Positions 1 through 7,394 of a stretch of DNA of 11,980 nt are shown here, one piece after another (the first letter of the stretch is position 1; every line of letters starts with the position of its first letter). Source of the DNA: an uncultured Acidimicrobiia bacterium. Lineage in GTDB: Bacteria; Actinomycetota; Acidimicrobiia; IMCC26256; CALEDW01. A program made the position numbers and the translations under genes. The stretch covers positions 1 through 11,980 of the forward strand of contig CALEDW010000183.1 in NCBI GenBank assembly GCA_937949585.1, written 5' to 3'. The notes beneath the pieces are model-generated. The model did not search any database. It was not told the origin of the DNA and saw only the letters and a list, made by a program, of their open reading frames with translations.

Positions 1-1
1 G

Positions 2-442
2 ATCGCCGCCGGCCTGGAACGGTTCGGGATCGCCCCGCTCGCCGACGCCATGGGCACAGAGCTGTCGTCGGGACAGCGCACCCTGGTGGGGATCGTTCGG
101 GCGACCCTGCACCGGCCGCGGCTGCTCGTCCTCGACGAGCCGACGGCCTCCCTCGACCCGGACGTCGCGGCCCGGGTACGGGCCGGGCTGCTCGAGGTGA
201 GCGCCGCCGACGGCACCGCGCTGCTGGTGACCAGCCACGACATGACCGAGGTGGAGCGGGTCTGCGAGCGGGTCGTCTTCGTGTCCGGGGGACGGATCGT
301 GGCCGACGGACCCACCACCGAGCTGGTCGCCCGGTTCGGGCACGTCGACCTCGAGGCCACCTTCGTGCACCTGGCCACCCGGGGTCGCCTCGGCGTGGAG
401 GCCGATCTCGCCGGGCACCAGCAGACGGACCGCCCGGCGTGA
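2..442 (+). CDS. ABC transporter ATP-binding protein, 5' end missing
   Basis: This is the C-terminal 146 residues of an ABC-transporter nucleotide-binding subunit; the reading frame is open to the left edge, so the Walker A part lies outside the window. It hydrolyses ATP on the cytoplasmic side to drive the partner permease. Visible motifs, numbered in the fragment, are the signature LSSGQ (21-25, a variant of LSGGQ), Walker B LLVLDEP followed by the D-loop (41-52), and the H-loop histidine in TSHDM (79). The tail with SGGRIVADGP and LEATFVHL resembles the drug- and NodI-type ABC-2 ATPases. The ATG at base 50 lies inside the conserved domain and is not the start. The stop TGA overlaps the GTG start of the permease by 4 bases, so the two are translationally coupled. 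The family assignment is secure; the substrate is unknown. Confidence 0.95.
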   Translation: MAAGLERFGIAPLADAMGTELSSGQRTLVGIVRATLHRPRLLVLDEPTASLDPDVAARVRAGLLEVSAADGTALLVTSHDMTEVERVCERVVFVSGGRIVADGPTTELVARFGHVDLEATFVHLATRGRLGVEADLAGHQQTDRPA

Positions 443-1266
443 GCGATCCCTCCCGGGTTCCCTCGGAGGCGGCGCTGACCTGGCTGCGGATCCGCGCCGT
501 GGCCCGTCGGCACGCCTACGTCCTGGCCCGTTCGCCCCACCGCCTCTTCGACGTGACGCTGTGGCCGCTGGTCGACGTGCTGCTCTTCGGGGCGATCGCC
601 GCCTTCGTCGGTACCGGCGACGTGCCCGCCGGGCAACGGGCGGCGGCGTACCTGTTGGCCGGGATCGTGCTCTGGCACGTGATCTACCAGAGCCAGATCG
701 CGCTCTCCACCGGCCTGTTGGAGGAGACCTGGACCCGGAACCTGCTGAACCTCATGGTCACGCCGCTGCGAGAGGTGGAGTACGTGGCCGGGGTGGCGCT
801 CTTCGGGATGGTGAAGCTGGCGATGGGGGTGACGGTCCTGGCGGTGGGCGCGGCGGCGTTCTTCGCCTTCGACGTCACCGGCCTCGGGTTCGGTCTCGTG
901 CCGATCGGGGCCGTGCTGCTGGCGGTCGGTTGGGGGATCTCCCTCCTGGTGATGGGCTTCGTGCTCCGGTTCGGCACCGGGGCGGAGGCGCTGGCCTGGG
1001 GGGTGATGTTCGTGGTGATGCCCCTGTCGGGGGTGTTCTACCCGGTGGACGCGCTGCCCGGGGGGTTGCAACCGGTGGCACGGGCGCTGCCGACGACCTA
1101 CGCGTTCGACGCGCTGCGCCACCTGGTCGACACCGGGGACGTGGCCTGGGGTCGCCTCGGGATCGCCGCCGGCCTCACCGTGGTGCTCGTGGCGGCGGCA
1201 GGAACGTACGCGGTGCGCATGCTCGTGCGGTTCCGGACCCGGGGGTACATCTCCCGTCACACCTGA
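439..1266 (+). CDS. ABC-2 type transporter permease
   Basis: This 275-residue integral membrane protein is the permease partner of the ATPase just upstream. About six hydrophobic segments are visible, near residues 37-57, 68-88, 115-144, 152-176, 183-203 and 240-260. The cytoplasmic N-terminus is rich in Arg. Between the second and third segments lies a charged stretch with EETWTRNLLNLM and TPLRE, typical of ABC-2 exporters. The C-terminal motif YPVDALP...LPTTYAFDALR (about 201-227) is the usual ABC-2 signature. The length is normal for DrrB/NodJ-like permeases. The start is the GTG in the GTGA overlap with the ATPase stop. As a member of the drug/polysaccharide/lipid exporter class it probably moves a hydrophobic or polymeric substrate outward, but nothing here names it. 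Confidence 0.93.
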   Translation: MSDPSRVPSEAALTWLRIRAVARRHAYVLARSPHRLFDVTLWPLVDVLLFGAIAAFVGTGDVPAGQRAAAYLLAGIVLWHVIYQSQIALSTGLLEETWTRNLLNLMVTPLREVEYVAGVALFGMVKLAMGVTVLAVGAAAFFAFDVTGLGFGLVPIGAVLLAVGWGISLLVMGFVLRFGTGAEALAWGVMFVVMPLSGVFYPVDALPGGLQPVARALPTTYAFDALRHLVDTGDVAWGRLGIAAGLTVVLVAAAGTYAVRMLVRFRTRGYISRHT

Positions 1267-1279
1267 GACGACGCCGGAC

Positions 1280-1304
1280 CCGGTGGTACGCCGGGGATCA
1301 CCGG
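1280..1304 (+). terminator. Possible hairpin after the ABC operon
   Basis: Thirteen bases after the permease stop, CCGGTGGT (1280-1287) can pair with ATCACCGG (1297-1304), giving 8 pairs including one G-U around a 9-base loop. No T-run follows, so it is at best a weak or Rho-assisted terminator. In such GC-rich DNA hairpins of this size also arise by chance. Confidence 0.3.
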
Positions 1305-1351
1305 ATGCGGGTCGGTGCGTCCGGGGACCTGCGACACCCGCCCGGCACCCG

Positions 1352-1357
1352 GTAGCC
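1352..1357 (+). promoter_or_regulatory. Putative -10 box (TAGCCT) for a leaderless mRNA
   Basis: TAGCCT fits the actinobacterial TANNNT -10 consensus and ends 9 bases before the ATG at 1367. That would place the transcription start at or very near the start codon. No clear -35 box or Shine-Dalgarno sequence is seen. The same geometry recurs before other genes in this window, which supports it. Confidence 0.5.
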
Positions 1358-1366
1358 TCTGGCCCC

Positions 1367-1807
1367 ATGGGCGGGGCCGGTCGGGCAGGCGGAGGCGGCA
1401 TCGACGCCCGCCGGGTCGCGCGCTGGATCGCCCGCGTCCGGGTGGGGATCGGCCTGGCGACCTGCCTGGTTCCCGATCCCGTGCTGCGGGTGGCCTTGGG
1501 GGCCCGGCTCGACGACCGGGGGTTGCTGGTGGCCCGGTCGGCCGGCGCCCGGGACGCGATCCTGGGGGCCGGCGCCGCGATCGCACTGGGGGAGCGGCGC
1601 CACAGTGCGTCGTGGGTGTCGATGGGGGCGCTCGCCGACGCCGCCGACGCCTGGTGGTGCCTCACCGGGCCGCGCCTGGGGTGGCGGGCGCGGCTGATCG
1701 GCCTGACCGCCGCGGGGGCGGCGGTGGCCGGGATCGTGCTCGCCCGGGCCTTGGCGGTCGAGGAGGGCGACGCCGAGGGGGCCTCTGCGGTCGGGGTTCC
1801 GGGATGA
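1367..1807 (+). CDS. Small multi-pass membrane protein, function unknown
   Basis: This 146-residue protein has about four hydrophobic segments (near residues 24-45, 60-76, 82-100 and 107-127) after a short Gly/Arg-rich, positively charged N-terminus. The middle carries an R-SAGARDAILGAG stretch followed by GALADAADAW. This pattern occurs in small actinobacterial membrane proteins of unknown function, possibly DUF4267-like, though I cannot confirm the family. The start ATG at 1367 is preferred over a GTG or other codon further upstream in the same frame, because the extra upstream residues look non-coding and a TAGCCT box sits 9 bases before the ATG. Its stop TGA overlaps the ATG of the sugar dehydrogenase gene (ATGA), so the two are probably one transcript. 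No catalytic residues are recognisable. Confidence 0.75.
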   Translation: MGGAGRAGGGGIDARRVARWIARVRVGIGLATCLVPDPVLRVALGARLDDRGLLVARSAGARDAILGAGAAIALGERRHSASWVSMGALADAADAWWCLTGPRLGWRARLIGLTAAGAAVAGIVLARALAVEEGDAEGASAVGVPG

Positions 1808-4800
1808 CCGGCGCAGTCTGCCGCCCGCGCCGGCGATGGGGCGCACTGACGGGGCTGGTGGTGGTGGGCGCCCTGCTCCTCCCGGCCGGGGGCGAGGGTG
1901 CCCGACCGGCACCGGCGGCGGCCGCCACCCTGCCGTCGGGTTTCCAGGAGCAGACCGTGCTCGGGGGGTTGCGCCAACCGACCGTGGTCCGCTTCGCCCC
2001 GGACGGTCGGGTGTTCGTGGCCGAGAAGCGCGGGACCGTCGTGGCCTTCGACCATCTCGGCGACCCGACCCCGACGATCGTGGTCGACCTGCGCGAGCGG
2101 GTCTACTCCTTCGGCGACCGGGGTCTGCTGGGCATGACGCTGGCACCCGGGTTCCCCGCCGATCCCCACCTCTACCTCGCCTACACGTTCGACGGGCCGG
2201 TCGGCGGCACCGCCCCGACCTGGGGCGACGCCTGCCCGACCCCGCCCGGGCCCAACGACGACGGCTGCGTGGCCAGCGCGGTGGTGAGCCGGGTGCCGGT
2301 CGGCGCCGCCGGCCCCGCCGGCCCCGAGCAGGTGCTCGTCCACGACTGGTGCCAGCAGTTCCCGAGCCACTCGATCGGCGATCTCGAGTTCGGTCCCGAC
2401 GGGATGCTCTACGTCGGCGGCGGCGACGGGGCGTCGTACACGAAGGCCGACTACGGCCAGTCCGGACTGCCGCCGAACCCCTGCGGCGACCCGCCGGTGC
2501 CGGTGGGCGGCCGACAGGTGCCGCCCGGCGCCGAAGGCGGGGCGTTACGGGCGCAGGACCTGCGCAGCCCTGCGGATCCCACCACCCTGTCGGGCACGAT
2601 CGCGCGGCTGCACCCGGCAACAGGCGCCCCTGTGGGCGGCACCGGTCCCGACGACAACGCCCGGCGGATCGTCGCCTACGGGCTGCGCAACCCGTTCCGG
2701 TTCGCGTTCCGCCCCGGTACCGACGAGCTGTGGGTCGGCGACGTCGGCTGGGACCGCGCCGACGAGCTGAACCGGTTCTCCGTCGGCGCAGGGCGCCCGA
2801 ACTTCGGGTGGCCCTGCTACGAGGGCCACGAACGGCAGCCTGTGTACGAGACGGTCGGCTTGGAGCTCTGCGCCGGGCTGTACCGCGACGGCACCGCGAC
2901 GCCGCCGGCCCTGGCGTACCGGGCCGGCCAACCGGTGATCCCCGGTGACGGCTGCCCCGCAGGGGGGACCGCGGTGAGCGGGCTGGCCTTCTACGACCCG
3001 TCCGGGTCGTACCCGCCCGTCTACGACGGGGCGCTGTTCTGGACCGATTACTCCCGCCGGTGCATCTTCGTGATGCTCGCCGGTCCCGACGGGCGACCGA
3101 ACCCGACGACGTTGGCGGTCTTCGCCCGGGACGTCGCCGAACCGGCCGACCTGGTCGTCGGTCCCGGCGGCGACCTGTACTACCCGAGCATCTCGACCGG
3201 GACGGTGCGGCGGATCCGCCACTTCGCCGCCAACGTCCCACCCGTGGCCTCGTTCACGGCCACCCCACCGGGCGGGCCGGTGCCCCTGCAGGTGACCTTC
3301 GACGCCTCCGGATCGAGCGATCCGGACGGCGACGAGCTGGACTTCCGGTGGGACCTCGACGGCGACGGGGTCTTCGACGACGCCACCGGCCCCAGGGTGG
3401 CCCGGACCTACCCGAGCCCCGGTTCGGTGAACGTCGGGCTCCGGGTGACCGACGGGCGTGGGGGCTCGGACACCACCCGCCGGCTCGTCACCCCCGGCAA
3501 CAGCCCACCGACGGTGCGGATCAGCAGCCCCTCGCCGTCGCTGCGATGGTCGGTGGGTGACGTGATCACCGTCGCCGCGGACGCCGTCGACCCCGAGGAC
3601 GGTCCGCTTGGTCCGGAGGCGCTTCGGTGGGAGACCACCATCGAGCACTGCCCGACCCCGGCGACCTGCCACACGCACCCGTTCGAGGAGTGGACCGGCC
3701 GTTCCGGCACGCTCGTCGCCCCCGACCACGAGTACCCGTCGCATCTGGCCCTGCGGGTGACCGCCACCGACGGCGGCGGCCAGACCGGGAGCGTCCGGGT
3801 GGCGCTGTGGCCCCGGACCGCGACGCTCGCCGTACGCAGCGATCCGCCGGGGCTGTTCTGCGCGCTCGGCAGCGGAGGGGCACCGACGCCGTTCGACGTC
3901 ACTGTGCTGCGCGGGTCGCGCACGGTCGTGTCGGTGGCCCCGCAGCGTTCCACCGGTCTGGAGTTCGATTTCGACTCCTGGTCGGACGGTGGGGCACCCA
4001 CCCACGAAGTGACGGTGTGGGACGACACCACGCTGACGGCGCGGCTGTCTCCCCGTCGGGTGAGCGTGGAAGACGTCGAGCTCGTGGAGGGTGACACCGG
4101 CACCACCTGGGTGGAGGTACCGATCACCCTCAACCGACCGGCCACCCGCACGGTGCGCGTCACCTGGGGGACCGGCGACGGCAGCGCCACCTCCCCGGGT
4201 GACTACGGGGGGCGCAGCGGCGAGCTGGTGTTCTCACCCGGCGAGGTGCGCAAGCACGTCGTCGTGCCGGTGCACGGCAACAGCCGCCCCGAACCCGACA
4301 AGAGGTTCACCGTCGGGCTGTGGACGGTCACGAACGCCACGTTCGGCCGTCAGGTCGGCACGGTCACGATCCTCGACGACGACGGGGCGGTCCTCCCGGC
4401 GGTCATCCCCGGGGGCCTCACGGTCGCCGAGGGAGACGACGGGCGGCGGATCGTGGAGCTCGGTGTGCGGCTCGACCGCCCGGCCCGGGCCCCGGTCGTG
4501 GCCACCCTGACCGATCACGCCCTCAGCGCGACCCCGGGCACCGACTACGAGCCGGTCGCCGCCGAGGTGCGCTTCGAAGCCGGCGAGCAGCAGGCATGGG
4601 TGCCGGTGGCGGTCGTCGGCGACCGCGACCGGGAAAGGGACGAGACGTTCCTGGTGTACCTGCGGACCGTGGACGGTGGGCGGGTCGGCGGCTGGGGCGG
4701 GGTGGGGCTGGTCGTCATCGAGGACGACGACCCGGAACCGACGGTGGTCGTCGAACCGCGAGCGGTCATGGAGGGGCACCGGGGCTGGCGCCCGGTGACC

Positions 4801-5100
4801 CTCGCGGTTCGCCTCTCCGCCCGCACCGTCGACGTCGTCACCGTCGCCTGGGCCACCCGCAACCTGACCGCCCGGGCCTGGGAGGACTACCGGCGTGCGA
4901 CCGGGACGGTCACCATCGCACCGGGGCGGCGCCGTGCCGACCTGCAGGTCTGGGTGCGCGGCGACCGGCGGCCCGAACCCGACGAAACCCTCCGGGTGGT
5001 GTTCACCGCCGTGACCGGCGCGCGCCGGGGCAGCGCCGGAAAGGCCACGCTCACGATCCGCAACGACGACGGGCCCCTCTACGGCGTCGGGGGCCGCTGA
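1804..5100 (+). CDS. Secreted PQQ-dependent sugar dehydrogenase (GSDH) with PKD and three Calx-beta domains
   Basis: This 1098-residue exported protein has Arg residues 7-11, a hydrophobic core and an Ala-rich cleavage region near residue 41. Residues ~42-475 form a glucose/sorbosone dehydrogenase-type beta-propeller: His189 in SHSIGDLEFGPDG, then GLRNPFRF with Arg295-Asn296, the position used for PQQ and substrate binding in soluble glucose dehydrogenase. Relatives oxidise aldoses with PQQ. A PKD domain (~480-566) carries a DLDGDG calcium-type loop at 517-522. Next come an Ig-like domain (~567-672) and a beta-rich segment (~673-750). Three Calx-beta repeats (~751-859, 860-979, 980-1090) each end near a DDD or NDD. 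No CxxCH haem site is seen. The ATG overlaps the preceding stop. The last 22 bases overlap the convergent hotdog gene. Activity on a specific sugar is unknown; some homologues may lack it. Confidence 0.92.
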   Translation: MTGAVCRPRRRWGALTGLVVVGALLLPAGGEGARPAPAAAATLPSGFQEQTVLGGLRQPTVVRFAPDGRVFVAEKRGTVVAFDHLGDPTPTIVVDLRERVYSFGDRGLLGMTLAPGFPADPHLYLAYTFDGPVGGTAPTWGDACPTPPGPNDDGCVASAVVSRVPVGAAGPAGPEQVLVHDWCQQFPSHSIGDLEFGPDGMLYVGGGDGASYTKADYGQSGLPPNPCGDPPVPVGGRQVPPGAEGGALRAQDLRSPADPTTLSGTIARLHPATGAPVGGTGPDDNARRIVAYGLRNPFRFAFRPGTDELWVGDVGWDRADELNRFSVGAGRPNFGWPCYEGHERQPVYETVGLELCAGLYRDGTATPPALAYRAGQPVIPGDGCPAGGTAVSGLAFYDPSGSYPPVYDGALFWTDYSRRCIFVMLAGPDGRPNPTTLAVFARDVAEPADLVVGPGGDLYYPSISTGTVRRIRHFAANVPPVASFTATPPGGPVPLQVTFDASGSSDPDGDELDFRWDLDGDGVFDDATGPRVARTYPSPGSVNVGLRVTDGRGGSDTTRRLVTPGNSPPTVRISSPSPSLRWSVGDVITVAADAVDPEDGPLGPEALRWETTIEHCPTPATCHTHPFEEWTGRSGTLVAPDHEYPSHLALRVTATDGGGQTGSVRVALWPRTATLAVRSDPPGLFCALGSGGAPTPFDVTVLRGSRTVVSVAPQRSTGLEFDFDSWSDGGAPTHEVTVWDDTTLTARLSPRRVSVEDVELVEGDTGTTWVEVPITLNRPATRTVRVTWGTGDGSATSPGDYGGRSGELVFSPGEVRKHVVVPVHGNSRPEPDKRFTVGLWTVTNATFGRQVGTVTILDDDGAVLPAVIPGGLTVAEGDDGRRIVELGVRLDRPARAPVVATLTDHALSATPGTDYEPVAAEVRFEAGEQQAWVPVAVVGDRDRERDETFLVYLRTVDGGRVGGWGGVGLVVIEDDDPEPTVVVEPRAVMEGHRGWRPVTLAVRLSARTVDVVTVAWATRNLTARAWEDYRRATGTVTIAPGRRRADLQVWVRGDRRPEPDETLRVVFTAVTGARRGSAGKATLTIRNDDGPLYGVGGR

Positions 5101-5945
5101 GGCCCGGGACCCGGGCCGAGCGTCACGGCGGCGGTGGCCGTGACCCGCCCGGCCCCCTCGTCGCGCACCTCGACCCGGGACAGCGCACCCGGCCCCCACG
5201 GGCCGGCCCGGATGCCGACGATCGACGCGGTGGCGACGACCGGGCCCACCCGGGCCGGGGCGAGGAACCGCAGCGTCACCGCCGCCGGCCGTGGGCCCGT
5301 GGGGCCGGACCCGTCGGCGGCGCCGGTCGCGGCGGCGTCGACGAGCATGCCGGTGACCCCACCGTGCAGGATCCCCCATGGGTTACGGAGGCGCTCCACC
5401 AGCTCGACCCGGGCGGTGGCGCCGTCCCGGTGCACGGGGACGAACACCTCGAGACCCGCCGTCGGACCGGTGGGCGGCGGCCCGAAGCGCACGTCCACCG
5501 GTCGGTCGGTGTAGGGAGGACCGCCGGCCGGGGTCAGCACGGCCGAGGTGAGGACCCCCCGGGCGCACACCCGCCCGGAACCGTCGTGCAGGGCGCAGCC
5601 CGTCACCACCGCCCGCGACCCGACGCGCAGCGTCGCGGCCCGCAACTCGAGGGGCTCCACGACGGGGTGCGGGTCGCGGTGCAGGTGCAGGGAGGCCGAC
5701 ACCACCCAGTTCGGGAGGGAGGCGAGGCCACCGCAGATCCCGGCGGCGGTGTCGACGAGGGCGAGCAGCACCCCCATCGGCACCTCCCCGTCGCGGTCGC
5801 GGAGGTGGTCGAGGCGCTCGACGGACCCGAGGACCTCGGCCCGTCCTGCGGGGGCCGCCCCGGCCACAGGTGGCCGCTCGCGCAGGTGGACGCCGAGCCA
5901 GCCGCCGACGGCGCGGCCGTCCCCGGGGTCGAAGCCGCCGGTCAC
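5079..5945 (-). CDS. Double-hotdog PaaI/thioesterase-like protein (second of tandem pair)
   Basis: This 288-residue protein has two hotdog folds in one chain. The N-terminal half (~35-138) contains MGVLLALVDTAAG, the central helix with Asp65, followed by strand-rich sequence. The C-terminal half (~165-276) has the classic PaaI-type pattern RNPWGILHGG...LVDAAA with Asn188, His194 and Asp203. The family hydrolyses or binds acyl-CoA thioesters in the cytoplasm, often aromatic or fatty acyl-CoAs. The start is the GTG at 5945-5943, which overlaps the stop of the upstream paralogue by 4 bases; a longer ORF upstream in this frame is a shadow. The Pro-rich tail overlaps the convergent dehydrogenase gene by 22 bases. 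Both halves align by eye with the upstream gene, so a tandem duplication is likely. The fold is fairly sure, the substrate unknown. Confidence 0.85.
   Translation of the reverse strand: MTGGFDPGDGRAVGGWLGVHLRERPPVAGAAPAGRAEVLGSVERLDHLRDRDGEVPMGVLLALVDTAAGICGGLASLPNWVVSASLHLHRDPHPVVEPLELRAATLRVGSRAVVTGCALHDGSGRVCARGVLTSAVLTPAGGPPYTDRPVDVRFGPPPTGPTAGLEVFVPVHRDGATARVELVERLRNPWGILHGGVTGMLVDAAATGAADGSGPTGPRPAAVTLRFLAPARVGPVVATASIVGIRAGPWGPGALSRVEVRDEGAGRVTATAAVTLGPGPGPQRPPTP
5101..5117. terminator. GC-rich palindrome directly after the sugar dehydrogenase stop
   Basis: GGCCCGGG-A-CCCGGGCC is a perfect inverted repeat that starts on the base after the TGA at 5098-5100. As RNA it can form a 6-7 base-pair stem on either strand. 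No U-tract follows. It lies inside the 3' end of the minus-strand hotdog gene, encoding its Pro/Gly tail. It could stop or stabilise the end of both convergent transcripts; this is an inference from position and symmetry. Confidence 0.4.
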
Positions 5946-6751
5946 CGCCGCCCGCCGGATGATCCCGGCGACGGTGCGCAGCCGACCGTGGCGAGCGTCG
6001 TGAGCCGCCCCTCGGCCCCGACGTCGCGCACCTCGACGGTTCGGGTGCCGGTCGCCGGTTCCTCGGCGACGACCCGGGCCGACAGCGGCCCGGCGCGGGC
6101 GAGCGCCAGGTAGGTGAGGTGGATCTCGGTCGCCCGCAGCGGGGCGGCCGGGTCTTGGTTCCGGGCCGCCGCCTCCACGAGCAGGGCGAGCGCGCCGCCC
6201 TGCACCGCCCCGAGGCTGTTGCGCACGTAGGGCCCCACCGTCAAGGACGTGCCGCCGGTCACCGGGTCGGGCCGGATGCCGGCCCGGGCGAGCACCGGGG
6301 CCTCGGACGCCGCCGGCCCGAGCTCCCAGTGCGTCGTGCCGGCAACCGGGATCTCCGGGTTGTGCGCCCGCCGCTCCAGGACCGCGAACGCCGCCGACGC
6401 CGACCCCAGCGGGCTGCCTCCGACGTGGAGGTCGACCTCCACCACCACCGTCGAGCGTCCCGCCCGCAGCACCCGCGCCGTGGCCCGCACCTCCCGGTGC
6501 GGAACGGGGGCGTCCACGAGCGCGACGTGCAGGTCGGACGTCGCGATCCATCCCGGGGCCGCGGCCCGCGCCGCGAGACCCCCGGCCACGACGTCGCAGA
6601 CCGTGGCCGCGACCCCGACCAGCACCCGCCCCTCCGGGTCGGCCAGCCCGGGGTGGAGCCGGGAGACGGCACCGGCGGTGCCGGGCCCGTCGTGGGTGAC
6701 CGCCAGCCCGAGGTCGCGCAGGAGATGGCTTGCCGGCGGGTAGGTGTGCAC
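5942..6751 (-). CDS. Double-hotdog PaaI/thioesterase-like protein (first of tandem pair)
   Basis: This 269-residue cytoplasmic protein has two hotdog domains. The N-terminal half (~10-128) carries VGVAATVCDVVAGG with Asp53 in the central helix. The C-terminal half (~155-257) has VRNSLGAVQGG...LVEAAA, where the usual His of the HGG motif is Gln184 and the usual Asp is Glu193. It is therefore related to PaaI/acyl-CoA thioesterases but with an altered active site, and may bind acyl-CoA or act only with its partner. The start GTG at 6751-6749 is chosen because conserved sequence begins soon after it and a TAGGGT box lies 10 bases upstream, the leaderless geometry seen elsewhere here. Its TGA overlaps the GTG of the downstream paralogue (GTGA), so they form a two-gene operon. 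It is divergent from yqgE. Confidence 0.82.
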   Translation of the reverse strand: MHTYPPASHLLRDLGLAVTHDGPGTAGAVSRLHPGLADPEGRVLVGVAATVCDVVAGGLAARAAAPGWIATSDLHVALVDAPVPHREVRATARVLRAGRSTVVVEVDLHVGGSPLGSASAAFAVLERRAHNPEIPVAGTTHWELGPAASEAPVLARAGIRPDPVTGGTSLTVGPYVRNSLGAVQGGALALLVEAAARNQDPAAPLRATEIHLTYLALARAGPLSARVVAEEPATGTRTVEVRDVGAEGRLTTLATVGCAPSPGSSGGRR

Positions 6752-6761
6752 GAGACGGAGG

Positions 6762-6767
6762 ACCCTA
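6762..6767 (-). promoter_or_regulatory. Putative -10 box (TAGGGT) for the hotdog operon
   Basis: On the minus strand TAGGGT is followed by 10 bases and then the GTG at 6751. It matches TANNNT and would give a leaderless or nearly leaderless transcript. It lies in the 63-base divergent gap shared with yqgE. No good -35 element is visible. Confidence 0.45.
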
Positions 6768-6806
6768 CCCGGGCCGTCCCCTGTCGGGGCCCGGCGGGGC
6801 GCGACG

Positions 6807-6818
6807 ATGCGCCGATGA
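6807..6818 (+). other. Three-codon mini-ORF overlapping the yqgE start
   Basis: ATG CGC CGA TGA reads Met-Arg-Arg-stop, and its TGA overlaps the yqgE start codon in an ATGA. No Shine-Dalgarno sequence is obvious before yqgE, so re-initiation from this mini-ORF, or simple leaderless translation, are both possible. It may equally be a chance result of base composition. Confidence 0.2.
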
Positions 6819-7378
6819 CCTCGGTACGACACCGGTTGCTCGTGGCCACCCCCGAGCTGACCGATCCGAACTTCTTCCGGTCGGTGGTGCTCGTCGTCGA
6901 GCACAACGCCGACGGGGCCTTCGGGCTGGTGCTGAACCGCCCGACCCGGGCCCACTTCGACGGTCCGCTCGGGGGCTGGGTCGAACTGGCCGCGCACCCC
7001 GTGGTGGTGTTCATCGGCGGCCCGGTGCAGCCTGAGGCCGTCATCGCGGTCGGCGGGCTGGGTCCCGAGGACGTGGCCCGCGACGCCGAGGGCATCACCC
7101 CGATCGCCGACGGGCTCGTCGCGGTCGATCTCGGGGCCGACCCGGCCCTCGTGCGCGCCGGCGGCGTGACCCGCGTACGGGTCTTCGCCGGCTACGCCGG
7201 CTGGGGTCCCGGTCAGCTCGACGGTGAGATCGAGGCCGGCGGGTGGTTCGTCGTCGACGCCGAGGCGGACGATCCGTTCGACCCTGACCCCGCGCACCTG
7301 TGGGCGCGGGTGCTCGGCCGCCAGCCCGGGCGGGTGCGGATCTTCGCCCACTGCCCGCCCGACCCGTCGGTGAACTGA
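6815..7378 (+). CDS. yqgE: YqgE/AlgH family protein (DUF179)
   Basis: This 187-residue cytoplasmic protein matches the YqgE/AlgH family over its whole length, which is the family's usual size. Diagnostic stretches are LLVATPELTDPNFFRSVVLV (8-27), FGLVLNRPT (36-44), IGGPVQ (67-72) and FAGYAGWGPGQLDGEI (124-139). The family is widespread and its molecular role is not settled; the old link to alginate regulation (AlgH) does not imply alginate here. The start ATG at 6815 begins the conserved region with only seven residues to spare, so it is well supported. There is no clear ribosome-binding site. msrA follows after 30 bases, so the two may be co-transcribed, although a -10-like hexamer before msrA could give it its own promoter. 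It is divergent from the hotdog operon. Confidence 0.95.
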   Translation: MTSVRHRLLVATPELTDPNFFRSVVLVVEHNADGAFGLVLNRPTRAHFDGPLGGWVELAAHPVVVFIGGPVQPEAVIAVGGLGPEDVARDAEGITPIADGLVAVDLGADPALVRAGGVTRVRVFAGYAGWGPGQLDGEIEAGGWFVVDAEADDPFDPDPAHLWARVLGRQPGRVRIFAHCPPDPSVN

Positions 7379-7382
7379 ACGG

Positions 7383-7388
7383 CAGAAT
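7383..7388 (+). promoter_or_regulatory. Possible -10 hexamer (CAGAAT) before msrA
   Basis: CAGAAT differs from TANNNT only at the first base and stands in the 30-base gap between yqgE and msrA. Six bases later is a GTG (7395) that would be the first codon of a leaderless mRNA. The stretch around 7395-7401, GTGAGGG, can also act as a ribosome-binding site for the ATG at 7409. Confidence 0.3.
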
Positions 7389-7394
7389 GGAACC

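Noticed and set aside
1298..3241. A 647-codon open frame on the minus strand, and other long antisense frames over 2545-4005, 4234-5379 and 9426-10460
   Set aside because: They lie opposite well-identified genes, their products are Arg/Pro/Gly-rich without family motifs, and long shadow frames are normal at this G+C content.
4320..6113. A 597-codon plus-strand frame bridging the dehydrogenase end and the hotdog genes
   Set aside because: It is an out-of-frame shadow of the dehydrogenase and then an antisense shadow of the hotdog genes; its composition is repetitive Arg/Gly/Pro and matches no family.
6119..6814. Long N-terminal extension of yqgE in the same frame
   Set aside because: YqgE proteins are about 190 residues and the ATG at 6815 gives 187; the extension is antisense to the hotdog gene.
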